DNA of 64,000 nt, taken from NCBI GenBank assembly GCA_964034945.1, contig OZ035960.1:32852368-32916367 (forward strand). Direction: 5' to 3'. The notes under the pieces are model-generated. The model searched no databases, was not told where the DNA came from, and saw nothing but the letters and a program-made list of their open reading frames with translations. Position numbers and translations under genes: made by a program. Positions 42,813-54,151 of this stretch are shown one piece after another. Source of the stretch: Chrysopilus asiliformis (taxonomy: Eukaryota > Arthropoda > Insecta > Diptera > Rhagionidae). Numbering within the stretch: position 1 is the stretch's first letter; every line of letters begins with the position of its first letter.

Positions 42813-45800
42813 GTGCCATGATTTGGCACCGTGCCGTTATTTGGCACCGTGCCGTTATTTGGCACCGTGCCGTTATTTGGCCGTTATTTAGCACCGTGCC
42901 GTAATTTGGCACCGTGCCGTAATTTGGCACCGTGCCGTAATTTGGCACCGTGCCGTTATTTGGCACCGTGCCGTAATTTGGCACCGTGCCGTAATTTGGC
43001 ACCGTGCCGTAATTTGGCACCGTGCCGTAATTTGGCACCGTGCCGTAATTTGGCACCGTGCCGTTATTTGGCACCGTGCCGTAATTTGGCACCGTGCCGT
43101 AATTTGGCACCATGCCGTAATTTGGCACCGTGCCGTAATTTGGCACCGTGCCGTTATTTGGCACCGTGCCGTTATTTGGCACCGTGCCGTAATTTGGCAC
43201 CGTGCCGTAATTTGGCACCGTGCCGTTATTTGGGACCGTGCCGTAATTTGGCACCGTGCCGTAATTTGGCACCGTGCCGTTATTTGGCACCGTGCCGTAA
43301 TTTGGCACCGTGCCCTTATTTGGCACCGTGCCGTAATTTGGCACCGTGCCGTAATTTGGCACCGTGCCGTTATTTGGCACCGTGCCGTTATTTGGCACCG
43401 TGCCGTAATTTGGCACCGTGCCGTAATTTGGCACCGTGCCGTTATTTGGCACCGTGCCGTTATTTGGCACCGTGCCGTTATTTGGCACCGTGCCGTAATT
43501 TAATTTGGCACCGTGCCGTAATTTGGCACCGTGCCGTTATTTGGCACCGTGCCGTAATTTGGCACCGTGCCGTAATTTGGCACCGTGCCGTAATTTGGCA
43601 CCGTGCCGTAATTTGGCACCGTGCCGTAATTTGGCACCGTGCCGTAATTTGGCACCGTGCCGTAATTTGGCACCGTGCCGTTATTTGGCACCGTGCCGTA
43701 ATTTGTCACCGTGCCGTTATTTGGCACCGTGCCGTTATTTGGCACCGTGCCGTTATTTGGCACCGTGCCGTTATTTGGCACCGTGCCGTAATTTGGCACC
43801 GTGCCGTAATTTGGCACCGTGCCGTAATTTGGCACCGTGCCGTTATTTGGCACCGTGCCGTAATTTGGCACCGTGCCGTTATTTGGCACCGTGCCGTTAT
43901 TTGGCACCGTGCCGTTATTTGGCACCGTGCCGTTATTTGGCACCGTGCCGTTATTTGGCACCGTGCCGTAATTTGGCACCGTGCCGTAATTTGGCACCGT
44001 GCCGTTATTTGGCACCCTGCCGTAATTTGGCACCGTGCCGTAATTTGGCACCGTGCCGTAATTTGGCACCGTGCCGTAATTTGGCACCGTGCCGTTATTT
44101 GGCACCGTGCCGTTATTTGGCACCGTGCCGTTATTTGGCACCGTGCCGTAATTTGGCACCGTGCCGTTATTTGGCACCGTGCCGTAATTTGGCACCGTGC
44201 CGTTATTTGGCACCGTGCCGTTATTTGGCACCGTGCCGTAATTTGGCACCGTGCCGTAATTTGGCACCGTGCCGTTATTTGGCACCGTGCCGTTATTTGG
44301 CACCGTGCCGTTATTTGGCACCGTGCCGTAATTTGGCACCGTGCCGTTATTTGGCACCGTGCCGTAATTTGGCACCGTGCCGTAATTTGGCACCGTGCCG
44401 TTATTTGGCACCGTACCGTAATTTGGCACCGTGCCGTTATTTGGCACCGTGCCGTTATTTGGCACCGTGCCGTTATTTGGCACCGTGCCGTTATTTGGCA
44501 CCGTGCCGTTATTTGGCACCGTGCCGTAATTTGGCACCGTGCCGTAATTTGGCACCGTGCCGTTATTTGGCACCGTGCCGTTATTTGGCACCGTGCCGTT
44601 ATTTGGCACCGTGCCGTAATTTGGCACCGTGCCGTTATTTGGCACCGTGCCGTAATTTGGCACCGTGCCGTAATTTGGCACCGTGCCGTAATTTGGCACC
44701 GTGCCGTTATTTGGCACCGTACCGTAATTTGGCACCGTGCCGTTATTTGGCACCGTGCCGTTATTTGGCACCGTGCCGTAATTTGGCACCGTGCCGTAAT
44801 TTGGCACCGTGCCGTAATTTGGCACCGTGCCGTAATTTGGCACCGTGCCGTTATTTGGCACCGTGCCGTAATTTGGCACCGTGCCGTTATTTGGCACCGT
44901 GCCGTAATTTGGCACCGTGCCGTAATTTGGCACCGTGCCGTTATTTAGCACCGTGCCGTAATTTGGCACCGTGCCGTAATTTGGCACCGTGCCGTAATTT
45001 GGCACCGTGCCGTTATTTGGCACCGTGCCATAATTTGGCACCGTGCCGTAATTTGGCACCGTGCCGTTATTTGGCACCGTGCCGTAATTTGGCACCGTGC
45101 CGTTATTTGGCACCGTGCCGTAATTTGGCACCGTGCCGTAATTTGGCACCGTGCCGTAATTTGGCACCGTGTCGTTATTTGGCACCGTGCCGTAATTTGG
45201 CACCGTGCCGTAATTTGGCACCGTGCCGTAATTTGGCACCGTGCCGTAATTTGGCACCGTGCCGTAATTTGGCACCGTGCCGTAATTTGGCACCGTGCCG
45301 TAATTTGGCACCGTGCCGTTATTTGGCACCGTGCCGTTATTTGGCACCGTGCCGTAATTTGGCACCGTGCCGTAATTTGGCACCGTGCCGTAATTTGGCA
45401 CCGTGCCGTAATTTGGCACCGTGCCGTAATTTGGCACCGTGCCGTAATTTGGCACCGTGCCGTAATTTGGCACCGTGCCATAATTTGGCACCGTGCCGTA
45501 ATTTGGCACCGTTCCGTAATTTGGCACCGTGCCGTAATTTGGCACCGTGTCGTTATTTGGCACCGTGCCGTAATTTGGCACCGTGCCGTAATTTGGCACC
45601 GTGCCATAATTTGGCACCGTGCCGTAATTTGGCACCGTTCCGTAATTTGGCACCGTGCCGTAATTTGGCACCGTGTCGTTATTTGGCACCGTGCCGTAAT
45701 TTGGCACCGTGCCGTAATTTGGCACCGTGCCATAATTTGGCACCGTGCCGTTATTTGGCACCGTGCCGTAATTTGGCACCGTGCCGTAATTTGGCACCGT

Positions 45801-48800
45801 GCCGTAATTTGGCACCGTGCCGTTATTTGGCACCGTGCCGTAATTTGGCACCGTGCCGTTATTTGGCACCGTGCCGTTATTTGGCACCGTGCCGTAATTT
45901 GGCACCGTGCCGTTATTTGGCACCGTGCCGTTATTTGGCACCGTGCCATAATTTGGCACCGTGCCGTTATTTGGCACCGTGCCGTAATTTGGCACCGTGT
46001 CGTTATTTGGCACCGTGCCGTAATTTGGCACCGTGCCGTAATTTGGCACCGGGCCGTAATTTGGCACCGTGCCGTAATTTGGCACCGTGCCGTTATTTGG
46101 CACCGTGCCGTAATTTGGCACCGTGCCGTAATTTGGCACCGTGCCGTAATTTGGCACCGTGCCGTTATTTGGCACCGTGCCGTAATTTGGCACCGTGCCG
46201 TAATTTGGCACCGTGCCGTAATTTGGCACCGTGCCGTTATTTGGCACCGTGCCGTTATTTGGCACCGTGCCGTTATTTGGCACCGTGCCATAATTTGGCA
46301 CCGTGCCGTTATTTGGCACCGTGCCGTAATTTGGCACCGTGTCGTTATTTGGCACCGTGCCGTAATTTGGCACCGTGCCGTAATTTGGCACCGTGCCGTA
46401 ATTTGGCACCGTGCCGTAATTTGGCACCGTGCCGTTATTTGGCACCGTGCCGTAATTTGGCACCGTGCCGTAATTTGGCACCGTGCCGTAATTTGGCACC
46501 GTGCCGTTATTTGGCACCGTGCCGTAATTTGGCACCGTGCCGTTATTTGGCACCGTGCCGTTATTTGGCACCGTGCCGTAATTTGGCACCGTGCCGTAAT
46601 TTGGCACCGTGCCGTTATTTGGCACCGTGTCGTTATTTGGCACCGTGCCGTAATTTGGCACCGTGCCGTAATTTGGCACCGTGCCATAATTTGGCACCGT
46701 GCCGTAATTTGGCACCGTGCCGTAATTTGGCACCGTGCCGTAATTTGGCACCGTGTCGTTATTTGGCACCGTGCCGTAATTTGGCACCGTGCCGTAATTT
46801 GGCACCGTGCCATAATTTGGCACCGTGCCGTTATTTGGCACCGTGCCGTAATTTGGCACCGTGCCGTAATTTGGCACCGTGCCGTAATTTGGCACCGTGC
46901 CGTTATTTAGCACCGTGCCGTAATTTGGCACCGTGCCGTAATTTGGCACCGTGCCGTTATTTGGCACCGTGCCATAATTTGGCACCGTGCCGTTATTTGG
47001 CACCGTGCCGTTATTTGGCACCGTACCGTAATTTGGCACCGTGCCGTAATTTGGCACCGTGCCGTTATTTGGCACCGTGCCGTAATTTGGCACCGTGCCG
47101 TTATTTGGCACCGTGCCGTAATTTGGCACCGTGCCGTAATTTGGCACCGTGCCGTTATTTGGCACCGTGCCGTAATTTGGCACCGTGCCGTTATTTGGCA
47201 CCGTGCCGTAATTTGGCACCGTGCCGTAATTTGGCACCGTGCCGTAATTTGGCACCGTGTCGTTATTTGGCACCGTGCCGTAATTTGGCACCGTGCCGTA
47301 ATTTGGCACCGTGCCGTAAATTGGCACCGTGCCGTTATTTGGCACCGTGCCGTAATTTGGCACCGTGCCGTAATTTGGCACCGTGCCGTAATTTGGCACC
47401 GTGCCGTAATTTGGCACCGTGCCGTTATTTGGCACCGTGCCGTTATTTGGCACCGTGCCGTAATTTGGCACCGTGCCGTAATTTGGCACCGTGCCGTAAT
47501 TTGGCACCGTGCCGTAATTTGGCACCGTGCCGTAATTTGGCACCGTGCCGTAATTTGGCACCGTGCCGTAATTTGGCACCGTGCCATAATTTGGCACCGT
47601 GCCGTTATTTGGCACCGTGCCGTAATTTGGCACCGTGCCGTAATTTGGCACCGTGCCGTAATTTGGCACCGTGCCGTAATTTGGCACCGTGCCGTTATTT
47701 GGCACCGTGCCGTAATTTGGCACCGTGCCGTAATTTGGCACCGTGCCGTAATTTGGCACCGTGCCGTAATTTGGCACCGTGCCGTTATTTGGCACCGTGC
47801 CGTAATTTGGCACCGTGCCGTAATTTGGCACCGTGTCGTTATTTGGCACCGTGCCGTAATTTGGCACCGTGCCGTAATTTGGCACCGTGCCATAATTTGG
47901 CACCGTGCCGTTATTTGGCACCGTGCCGTAATTTGGCACCGTGCCGTAATTTGGCACCGTGCCGTAATTTGGCACCGTGCCGTTATTTGGCACCGTGCCG
48001 TAATTTGGCACCGTGCCGTAATTTGGCACCGTGCCGTAATTTGGCACCGTGCCGTAATTTGGCACCGTGCCATAATTTGGCACCGTGCCGTAATTTGGCA
48101 CCGTGCCGTAATTTGGCACCGTGCCGTAATTTGGCACCGTGTCGTTATTTGGCACCGTGCCGTAATTTGGCACCGTGCCATAATTTGGCACCGTGCCGTT
48201 ATTTGGCACCGTGCCGTAATTTGGCACCGTGCCGTAATTTGGCACCGTGCCGTAATTTGGCACCGTGCCGTAATTTGGCACCGTGCCGTTATTTGGCACC
48301 GTGCCGTAATTTGGCACCGTGCCGTAATTTGGCACCGTGTCGTTATTTGGCACCGTGCCGTAATTTGGCACCGTGCCGTAATTTGGCACCGTGCCATAAT
48401 TTGGCACCGTGCCGTTATTTGGCACCGTGCCGTTATTTGGCACCGTGCCGTAATTTGGCACCGTGCCGTAATTTGGCACCGTGCCGTTATTTGGCACCGT
48501 GCCGTAATTTGGCACCGTGCCGTAATTTGGCACCGTGCCGTAATTTGGCACCGTGCCGTAATTTGGCACCGTGCCATAATTTGGCACCGTGCCGTTATTT
48601 GGCACCGTGCCGTAATTTGGCACCGTGCCGTAATTTGGCACCGTGCCGTAATTTGGCACCGTGCCGTAATTTGGCACCGTGCCGTAATTTGGCACCGTGC
48701 CGTTATTTGGCACCGTGCCGTAATTTGGCACCGTGCCGTAATTTGGCACCGTGCCGTTATTTGGCACCGTGCCGTAATTTGGCACCGTGCCGTTATTTGG

Positions 48801-49597
48801 CACCGTGCCGTTATTTGGCACCGTGCCGTTATTTGGCACCGTGCCGTTATTTGGCACCGTGCCGTAATTTGGCACCGTGCCGTAATTTGGCACCGTGCCG
48901 TAATTTGGCACCGTGCCGTAATTTGGCACCGTGCCGTAATTTGGCACCGTGTCGTTATTTGGCACCGTGCCGTAATTTGGCACCGTGCCGTAATTTGGCA
49001 CCGTGCCATAATTTGGCACCGTGCCATAATTTGGCACCGTGCCGTTATTTGGCACCGTGCCGTAATTTGGCACCGTGCCGTAATTTGGCACCGTGCCGTA
49101 ATTTGGCACCGTGCCGTAATTTGGCACCGTGCCGTTATTTGGCACCGTGCCGTAATTTGGCACCGTGCCGTAATTTGGCACCGTGCCGTAATTTGGCACC
49201 GTGCCGTAATTTGGCACCGTGCCGTTATTTGGCACCGTGCCGTTATTTGGCACCGTGCCGTTATTTGGCACCGTGCCGTAATTTGGCACCGTGCCGTAAT
49301 TTGGCACCGTGCCGTAATTTGGCACCGTGCCGTTATTTGGCACCGTGCCGTTATTTGGCACCGTGCCGTTATTTGGCACCGTGCCGTTATTTGGCACCGT
49401 GCCGTAATTTGGCACCGTGCCGTAATTTGGCACCGTGCCGTAATTTGGCACCGTGCCGTAATTTGGCACCGTGCCGTAATTTGGCACCGTGCCGTAATTT
49501 GGCACCGTGCCGTAATTTGGCACCGTGCCGTAATTTGGCACCGTGCCGTAATTTGGCACCGTGCCGTAATTTGGCACCGTGCCGTAATTTGGCACCG
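42803..49597 (+). repeat. 18-bp satellite, right arm (about 375 units)
   Basis: Units are GGCACCGTGCCGTAATTT or GGCACCGTGCCGTTATTT. GGCACCGTGCC is an inverted repeat of 5+5 bp around one central base, so every unit can form a small hairpin. Rare marker variants (GTGTCG, GCCATAATT, GTTCCG) recur at fixed distances. Irregular joints lie near 42880 and 43500. The frame 43505-49651 (2048 codons, APCRNL and APCRYL repeats) and the opposing [12 protein letters not shown] frame are both products of the period. Codon structure on both strands at once argues against coding. Confidence 0.97.
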
Positions 49598-50032
49598 AAA
49601 CTCCGAAAAGGAGTCAAAAATTCACTACAACTCCTTTTAGGAGTTATTTAATTGTAAATGGCGTTCACGTTTAGAAGAGGCTTGCCAATTGGCTTCAACA
49701 GCCTATTGGGAAGGCAAATGGTTTTACAATTCGAGAGGTCCCGTGTTCGAGTCCCGGCAGAGCCATGCAAGAAAAGTTTTTAACAAGTCAATATTAACTT
49801 TGGAAACACGAAAAAAAATCAAAACATCTCAAATGCTTGCAAAAAAAGAGAATTTGCGAGGTTTTTTTCTTGGTAATAAGTTTGGTTTAACACCGAAAAA
49901 TTGTTAAAAATTAACACCCATAAAGAATTGTTGTGAACTCCCTAGCCCGGTGCTCGATTTTCTCCAATAGGTGATGGACTCCCTCAAACTCCCTTTCGGT
50001 GCGTAATCGACTCCATTTTTTCGAGAGTGTAA
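49598..50032 (+). mobile_element. CACTCTCG-ended element, copy 1 (left part replaced)
   Basis: Matches copy 2 from AACTCCGAAAAGGAGTC to the right end ATTTTTTCGAGAGTG. The first 150 bp or so of the element are missing, and the satellite takes their place. It contains the tRNA-like segment (about 49680-49765) with TTCGAGTCCCGGC. Confidence 0.8.
49680..49765 (+). ncRNA. tRNA-derived segment inside the element
   Basis: GGTCCCGTGTTCGAGTCCCG is a near-perfect tRNA T arm/B box. TTGGCTTCAACAGCC upstream is a weak A box, and GGCAGAGCC closes against GGCTTGCC. Repeated in copies 2 (about 50430-50513) and 3 (about 51826-51910, reverse). Confidence 0.5.
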
Positions 50033-50201
50033 AGATACATTTTCTTTTTTAAATATTTTAATTTTTTGTTCAAAATTTAACTTAGCCGACCAAATTTATA
50101 CTTTTTCAAACTTCTTGGTCATACAGAGTTTGCTATAAAAAGGTTTCGGTTTCGGTTTGTTTTAGCTAAAAATTAGAGTTTCAGTGTCGGTCTCAAAACC
50201 A

Positions 50202-50774
50202 CACTCTCGAAAAAATCCGGGGACGAATTAACTCCGCCTGAAAACATAGCTAAAAGTTTAACACCGTAGCGCGGAGTTATTTTTAAATTTGTATTTTACG
50301 GAGCTAAATATTCAATTTAACACCGTTTTGACCTAAATTTTAAATGAACTCCGAAAAGGAGTCAAAAATTCACTACAACTCCTTTTAGGAGTTATTTAAT
50401 TGTAAAGGGTGTTCACGTTTAGAAGAGGCTTGCCAATTGGCTTCAACAGCCTATTGGGAAGGCAAATGGTTTACAATTCGAGAGGTCCCGTGTTCGAGTC
50501 CCGGCAGAGACATGTAAGAAAAGTTTTTAACAAGTAATATTAACTTTGGAAACACGAAAAAAAACTCAAAACATCTCAAATGTGCTTGCAAAAAAAAGAG
50601 AATTTGTGAGGTTTTTTTTCTTGGTAATTGGTTTAACACCGAAAAATTGTTAAAAATTAACACCCATAAGGAATTGTTGTGAACTCCTAGCCCGGTGCTC
50701 GATTTTCTCCAATAGGTGATGGACTCCCTCAAACTCCCTTTCGGTGCGTAATCGACTCCATTTTTTCGAGAGTG
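50202..50774 (+). mobile_element. CACTCTCG-ended element, copy 2 (complete)
   Basis: The 573-bp element has perfect 15-bp inverted ends (CACTCTCGAAAAAAT…ATTTTTTCGAGAGTG). Subterminal sequences are GGGGACGAATTAACTCCGCC at the left and GGTGCGTAATCGACTCC at the right. Short palindromes include AACTCCTTTTAGGAGTT. No protein is encoded. CA on both outer sides may be a 2-bp duplication. Ends starting CACT suggest a CACTA-like group, but this is only a guess. Confidence 0.8.
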
Positions 50775-51058
50775 CAGTTTCTGTCAGGCACAAACTGTAA
50801 ATTCCACATCTGCGTGACTTTACACTCTCGAAAAAATGGAGTCGATTACGCACCGAAAGGGAGTTTGAGGGAGTCCATAACCTATTGGAGAAAATCGAGC
50901 ACCGGGCTAGGGAGTTCACAACAATTCCTTATGGGTGTTAATTTTTAACAATTTTTCGGTGTTAAACCAAACCTATTACCAAGAAAAAAACCTCGCAAAT
51001 TCTCTTTTTTTGCAAGCATTTGAGATGTTTTGATTTTTTTTTCGTGTTTCCAAAGTTA

Positions 51059-51795
51059 TTCACCCTGGTTCTGACTTACAATCCACAATCCAATTCCACC
51101 TCAACCCTGCAATCGGCTTCATAACTCTCAATCCAATTGCAATTTTGACATTTATTTCTCCACCAGAAATTTGTAGTGGAATCTGGTGAATTGTGTGAAG
51201 TTTTTTTGAACAGTGCGAATAATGGCGTCCAAAACAACAAATCCTCGGCAATATACTAAATTAGTTAGTTTGTTAGCAAAAAGAGAAGATATCGCCAAAG
51301 GCTTTACAAAAGGCAGCAAAATGGGCGCAGAAACATTTTGGCAAAATTGCGCTGTCGAGTTGGACGCGGTGGGGCCTCCAGTGAAAGAAAAAATTTACGC
51401 ATTGTTATGGAGATCTAATGGCTCACGAATTCGCAGTGCCTTGCTTTCTCGCCTTAAATGTCTTTTTTGATTTTGCAATTCTTGCAAAGCGATTATCGCG
51501 GCAGCACAGCTATCCATTTTAAAACTATCTGAGATTTAAAATTTGAAACAAGATTTCAATGTCAATATGTCAAATTAGCTAAAACAAGGCTTATATCAAT
51601 CTCAAAAGATTTATTTTCCCATAAACTTAATTTATGAACTAGATTTTTTAGTACGTATTTAATATGAAACTGCTACTTCTCACTTTGAGTACTAGTTTCA
51701 AATTCAATTGAAAGCTAGAACACGAAAAAATCATTCAGTGGAATTGAGATGTGGAGTGGAGTGGAATTTTTGTTGGAAGTGAGAACACAGGTGAA
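51059..51795 (+). mobile_element. Harbinger-like transposon, internally deleted
   Basis: The ends TTCACCCTGGTTCTGACTT and, inverted, TTCACCTGTGTTCTCACTTC form an imperfect inverted repeat of about 22 bp. The insertion interrupts the host repeat cleanly. It retains only the start of a Myb/SANT-type accessory protein, the second gene typical of PIF/Harbinger elements. The target duplication cannot be read with confidence. Confidence 0.65.
51222..51470 (+). pseudogene. Myb/SANT-like DNA-binding protein, truncated
   Basis: Translation from MASKTTNPRQYTKLVSLLAK continues REDIAKGFTKGSKMGAETFW and LDAVGPPVKEK. This has the spacing of the Myb/SANT-like module found in Harbinger accessory proteins and in zeste-type regulators: a first helix, a KG-rich loop and a conserved W. 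The expected next helix (W…WxxLK) is replaced by unrelated sequence after VKEK and the frame closes at 51470, so it is truncated by internal deletion. I chose the second ATG because MASK is the better start; an in-frame ATG lies three codons earlier. Confidence 0.6.
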
Positions 51796-52136
51796 TATTG
51801 ACTTGTTAAAAACTTTTCTTGCTGGCTCTGCCGGGACTCGAACACGGGACCTCTCGAATTGTAAACCATTTGCCTTCCCAATAGGCTGTTGAAGCCAATT
51901 GGCAAGCCTCTTCTAAACGTGAACACCCTTTACAATTAAATAACTCCTAAAAGGAGTTGTAGTGAATTTTTGACTCATTTTCGGAGTTCATTTAAAATTT
52001 AGGTCAAAACGGTGTTAAATTAATATTTAGCTCCGTAAAATAAAAATGTAAAAATAACTCCGCGCTACGGTGTTAAACTTTTAGCTATGTTTTCAGGCGG
52101 AGTTAATTCGTCCCCGGATTTTTTCGAGAGTGTATA

Positions 52137-53006
52137 CAGGGTTGCGCCGAATACAAATCAACTTAAAACACATTAAAAAAAGTTAATAAACCAAATATTT
52201 ATTTTAAACCATTAAATTACATATCATATTTAGCAAAAAGTTATTTCAATTCAAATTTTTTGCCTCTGACGCGAATACATTCACGGCATCTTTTAAAAAA
52301 ACTCTCACAACTGGCACGCACCATGTCCAACGGCATTTCATCCAAATTTTTTGTGAGAACTTCGTTAAATTTATCCATATTTCTAATTTTGTGTTCTTTT
52401 AGTTTATCCAGCATATAGCCCCAAGCACAAAAATCGAATAGATTGAGGTCTGGAACACAGTGCCGTTTCACCAGAATTTTGCAGAGTCTTTCGGATTTAT
52501 TTTTGTCTGTTAAACCAGGAATTAATTGTTTTTTGTATGGTTTAAAGCCAAGGTCATCCTTCTGAATTGTTTGAACGGCTTTGTGGTGAAAATTCAGAGA
52601 ACGTGCTATTTGACGACCCGAATGTGTTGGATTTCGTCGTATTCTTTCCCGAATCACTTCTATGATTTCTAGAGTCCTTTTGTTCGCTTCCTTCCACTTG
52701 GCTTTTTTGGTTTTCCATCACCTGTCTTCTTAAAACGCAAAATTGTTCGTTAACTAAATTTTTCATTAATTTTAAGATGATATTTCACCATGTGTTAAAT
52801 CTTTTTTATGATGTGAAATGATGTCATATCTAATTAAATTAAGAGTACTATTTGGAGACATTATCTTTTGTTTCACAAAAAGAAAATAGAGCACCTGTCT
52901 ACTTATTAAGGGTGAACTTAAAACTGATGAATAGAATTTAATTAACCAAAAGAGGTTAAAATGTTGAGATTTTAAAACTATCGGACACCTATTCAGCGCC
53001 ACCCTG
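52137..53006 (-). mobile_element. Mariner/Tc1-group element with internal deletion
   Basis: Ends CAGGGTTGCGCCGAATA and, inverted, CAGGGTGGCGCTGAATA, each preceded by TATA (TA duplication), bound an 870-bp element. Inside, on the minus strand, is a transposase frame whose catalytic core has been deleted. Its left end lies 4 bp from the end of the CACTCTCG element copy 3. Confidence 0.85.
52241..52740 (-). pseudogene. Deleted transposase: DNA-binding part fused to C-terminus
   Basis: A helix-turn-helix start (ILRFKKTGDGKPKKPSGRKR) is separated by one frameshift near 52665 from the main frame 52241-52657. That frame gives RERIRRNPTHSGRQIARSLN, then DDLGFKPYKKQLIPGL, the second DNA-binding helix region of IS630/mariner-type transposases. 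It then passes in frame to CVPDLNLFDFCAWGYMLDKL and ASCESFFKRCRECIRVRGKK, the C-terminal block with the third catalytic position (PDLNxxDFxxWG). About 150 residues with the first two catalytic aspartates are absent. The product could bind ends but not cut. Confidence 0.75.
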
Positions 53007-54114
53007 TATAAGCAATAATAAAGTAGACAACTAAATAGAGTATATTAGTGGATGTTTTTTTCAAACAAGATGCAAAATTCATTTTATTTCGTTGCTAAAA
53101 CAAACCCTTGTCCATAATTTACTACCTTCCAAATGACAACTTTTAAATCAACAGTAATGAATTTAATTGTTGTTAGCACTTATTCTGCCCCAAATGATCC
53201 AATGGACATGAAGGCCCAATGTTAAATTGAGTCTAGTCGCGAGTCTTACTAAATTCTATACATTTGAAAAACAATAAAAAAAAGCTTTGCAACCGAAAAA
53301 TCCCAAGGGAGCTCTTTTGAATTGTTCACATTCGTTAGCGCCTCATCTCATATGGTTTGTTATATTCCCTAAATCCCCATAAAAATTGAAACCATTCACG
53401 TCGAGCGAGCAAAGTTTGTTTTCGCGACTAAATTCCAGGAATCCTTCTCCCGAGTAATTACATTTCGCGACGATTCACGAGCGTTCGTTATGCCATCCTT
53501 TCGTTTTTTATTGGTTCTGACGAACAAAACCAGAAACCAATTTTCACAGGAAAAACATTGGAAAATTCTCCACAACTCCCCAGTAAGAAAAGAGGGGTGA
53601 CGTTTGAGGTAATGTCAAATATACTTGGAGCAACGTCAAGCTATCATTAGACAAACGAATATTTTTTCATGGAATTGGATTGAACAAGAAACATAGAAAA
53701 CTTGTAACAATTAAAAAGGGTTGCCACGGTCGGCCTCATTAATCAAGATTACAGCATGCTGAGTTTAATGCATATAAATTCTTCTAATTAAATACTAGAA
53801 TTTATTTAATTTTGTCTAGACTTGAAAAAATTTCGCTATCTCCTTGTAACTGCAATCACATTCTCTTTACGTCCCTTTTTGTGTTCAACGACCTTCGTGA
53901 ATGTGTCATGAAATTCCAAAATTCAATTCACGAAAAATCTATCATGAAATTGGGTCGACCACTTCGATTCGGTGGTCATGGATTAATCCCTCGAGCTTGC
54001 AGTGGAACTAACTAAACATTATTTCAATTTTTTTCTTTGTTGAAGTTGAAAGGGTAATAGCTTGCTTCTGTGTAGCGATCTTTTGGATAAAAAATCTTTT
54101 TACAACGAGTAAAA
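53007..54114. other. No recognisable gene
   Basis: About 1.1 kb, AT-rich. The ORF at 53812-54015 (67 codons) is unrecognised. Confidence 0.4.
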
Positions 54115-54151
54115 ATTGAATATCCGATGAATTTTTCGGCACGAATTCAAT
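54115..54151. repeat. 37-bp inverted repeat, left member
   Basis: The block with CCGATGAATTTTTCGGCACG returns inverted at 56612-56648 with one mismatch. Confidence 0.85.

Larger units (their letters stand above)
50823..52132 (-). mobile_element. CACTCTCG-ended element, copy 3 (reverse, interrupted)
   Basis: Copy 2 in opposite orientation, with the same 15-bp ends. It is split at a CCAAAGTTA/TATTGAC junction by a 737-bp DNA transposon (51059-51795). Copies 2 and 3 are only 48 bp apart and face each other. Confidence 0.85.

Noticed and set aside
39720..49597. CRISPR-like array
   Set aside because: Repeats are head to tail with no unique spacers, and the genome is eukaryotic.
43505..49651. Open reading frame of 2048 codons on +, and 2031 codons on - (43500-49595)
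   Set aside because: Both are products of an 18-bp period, which is a multiple of three. Several frames on both strands are open at once and the peptides are pure repeats.
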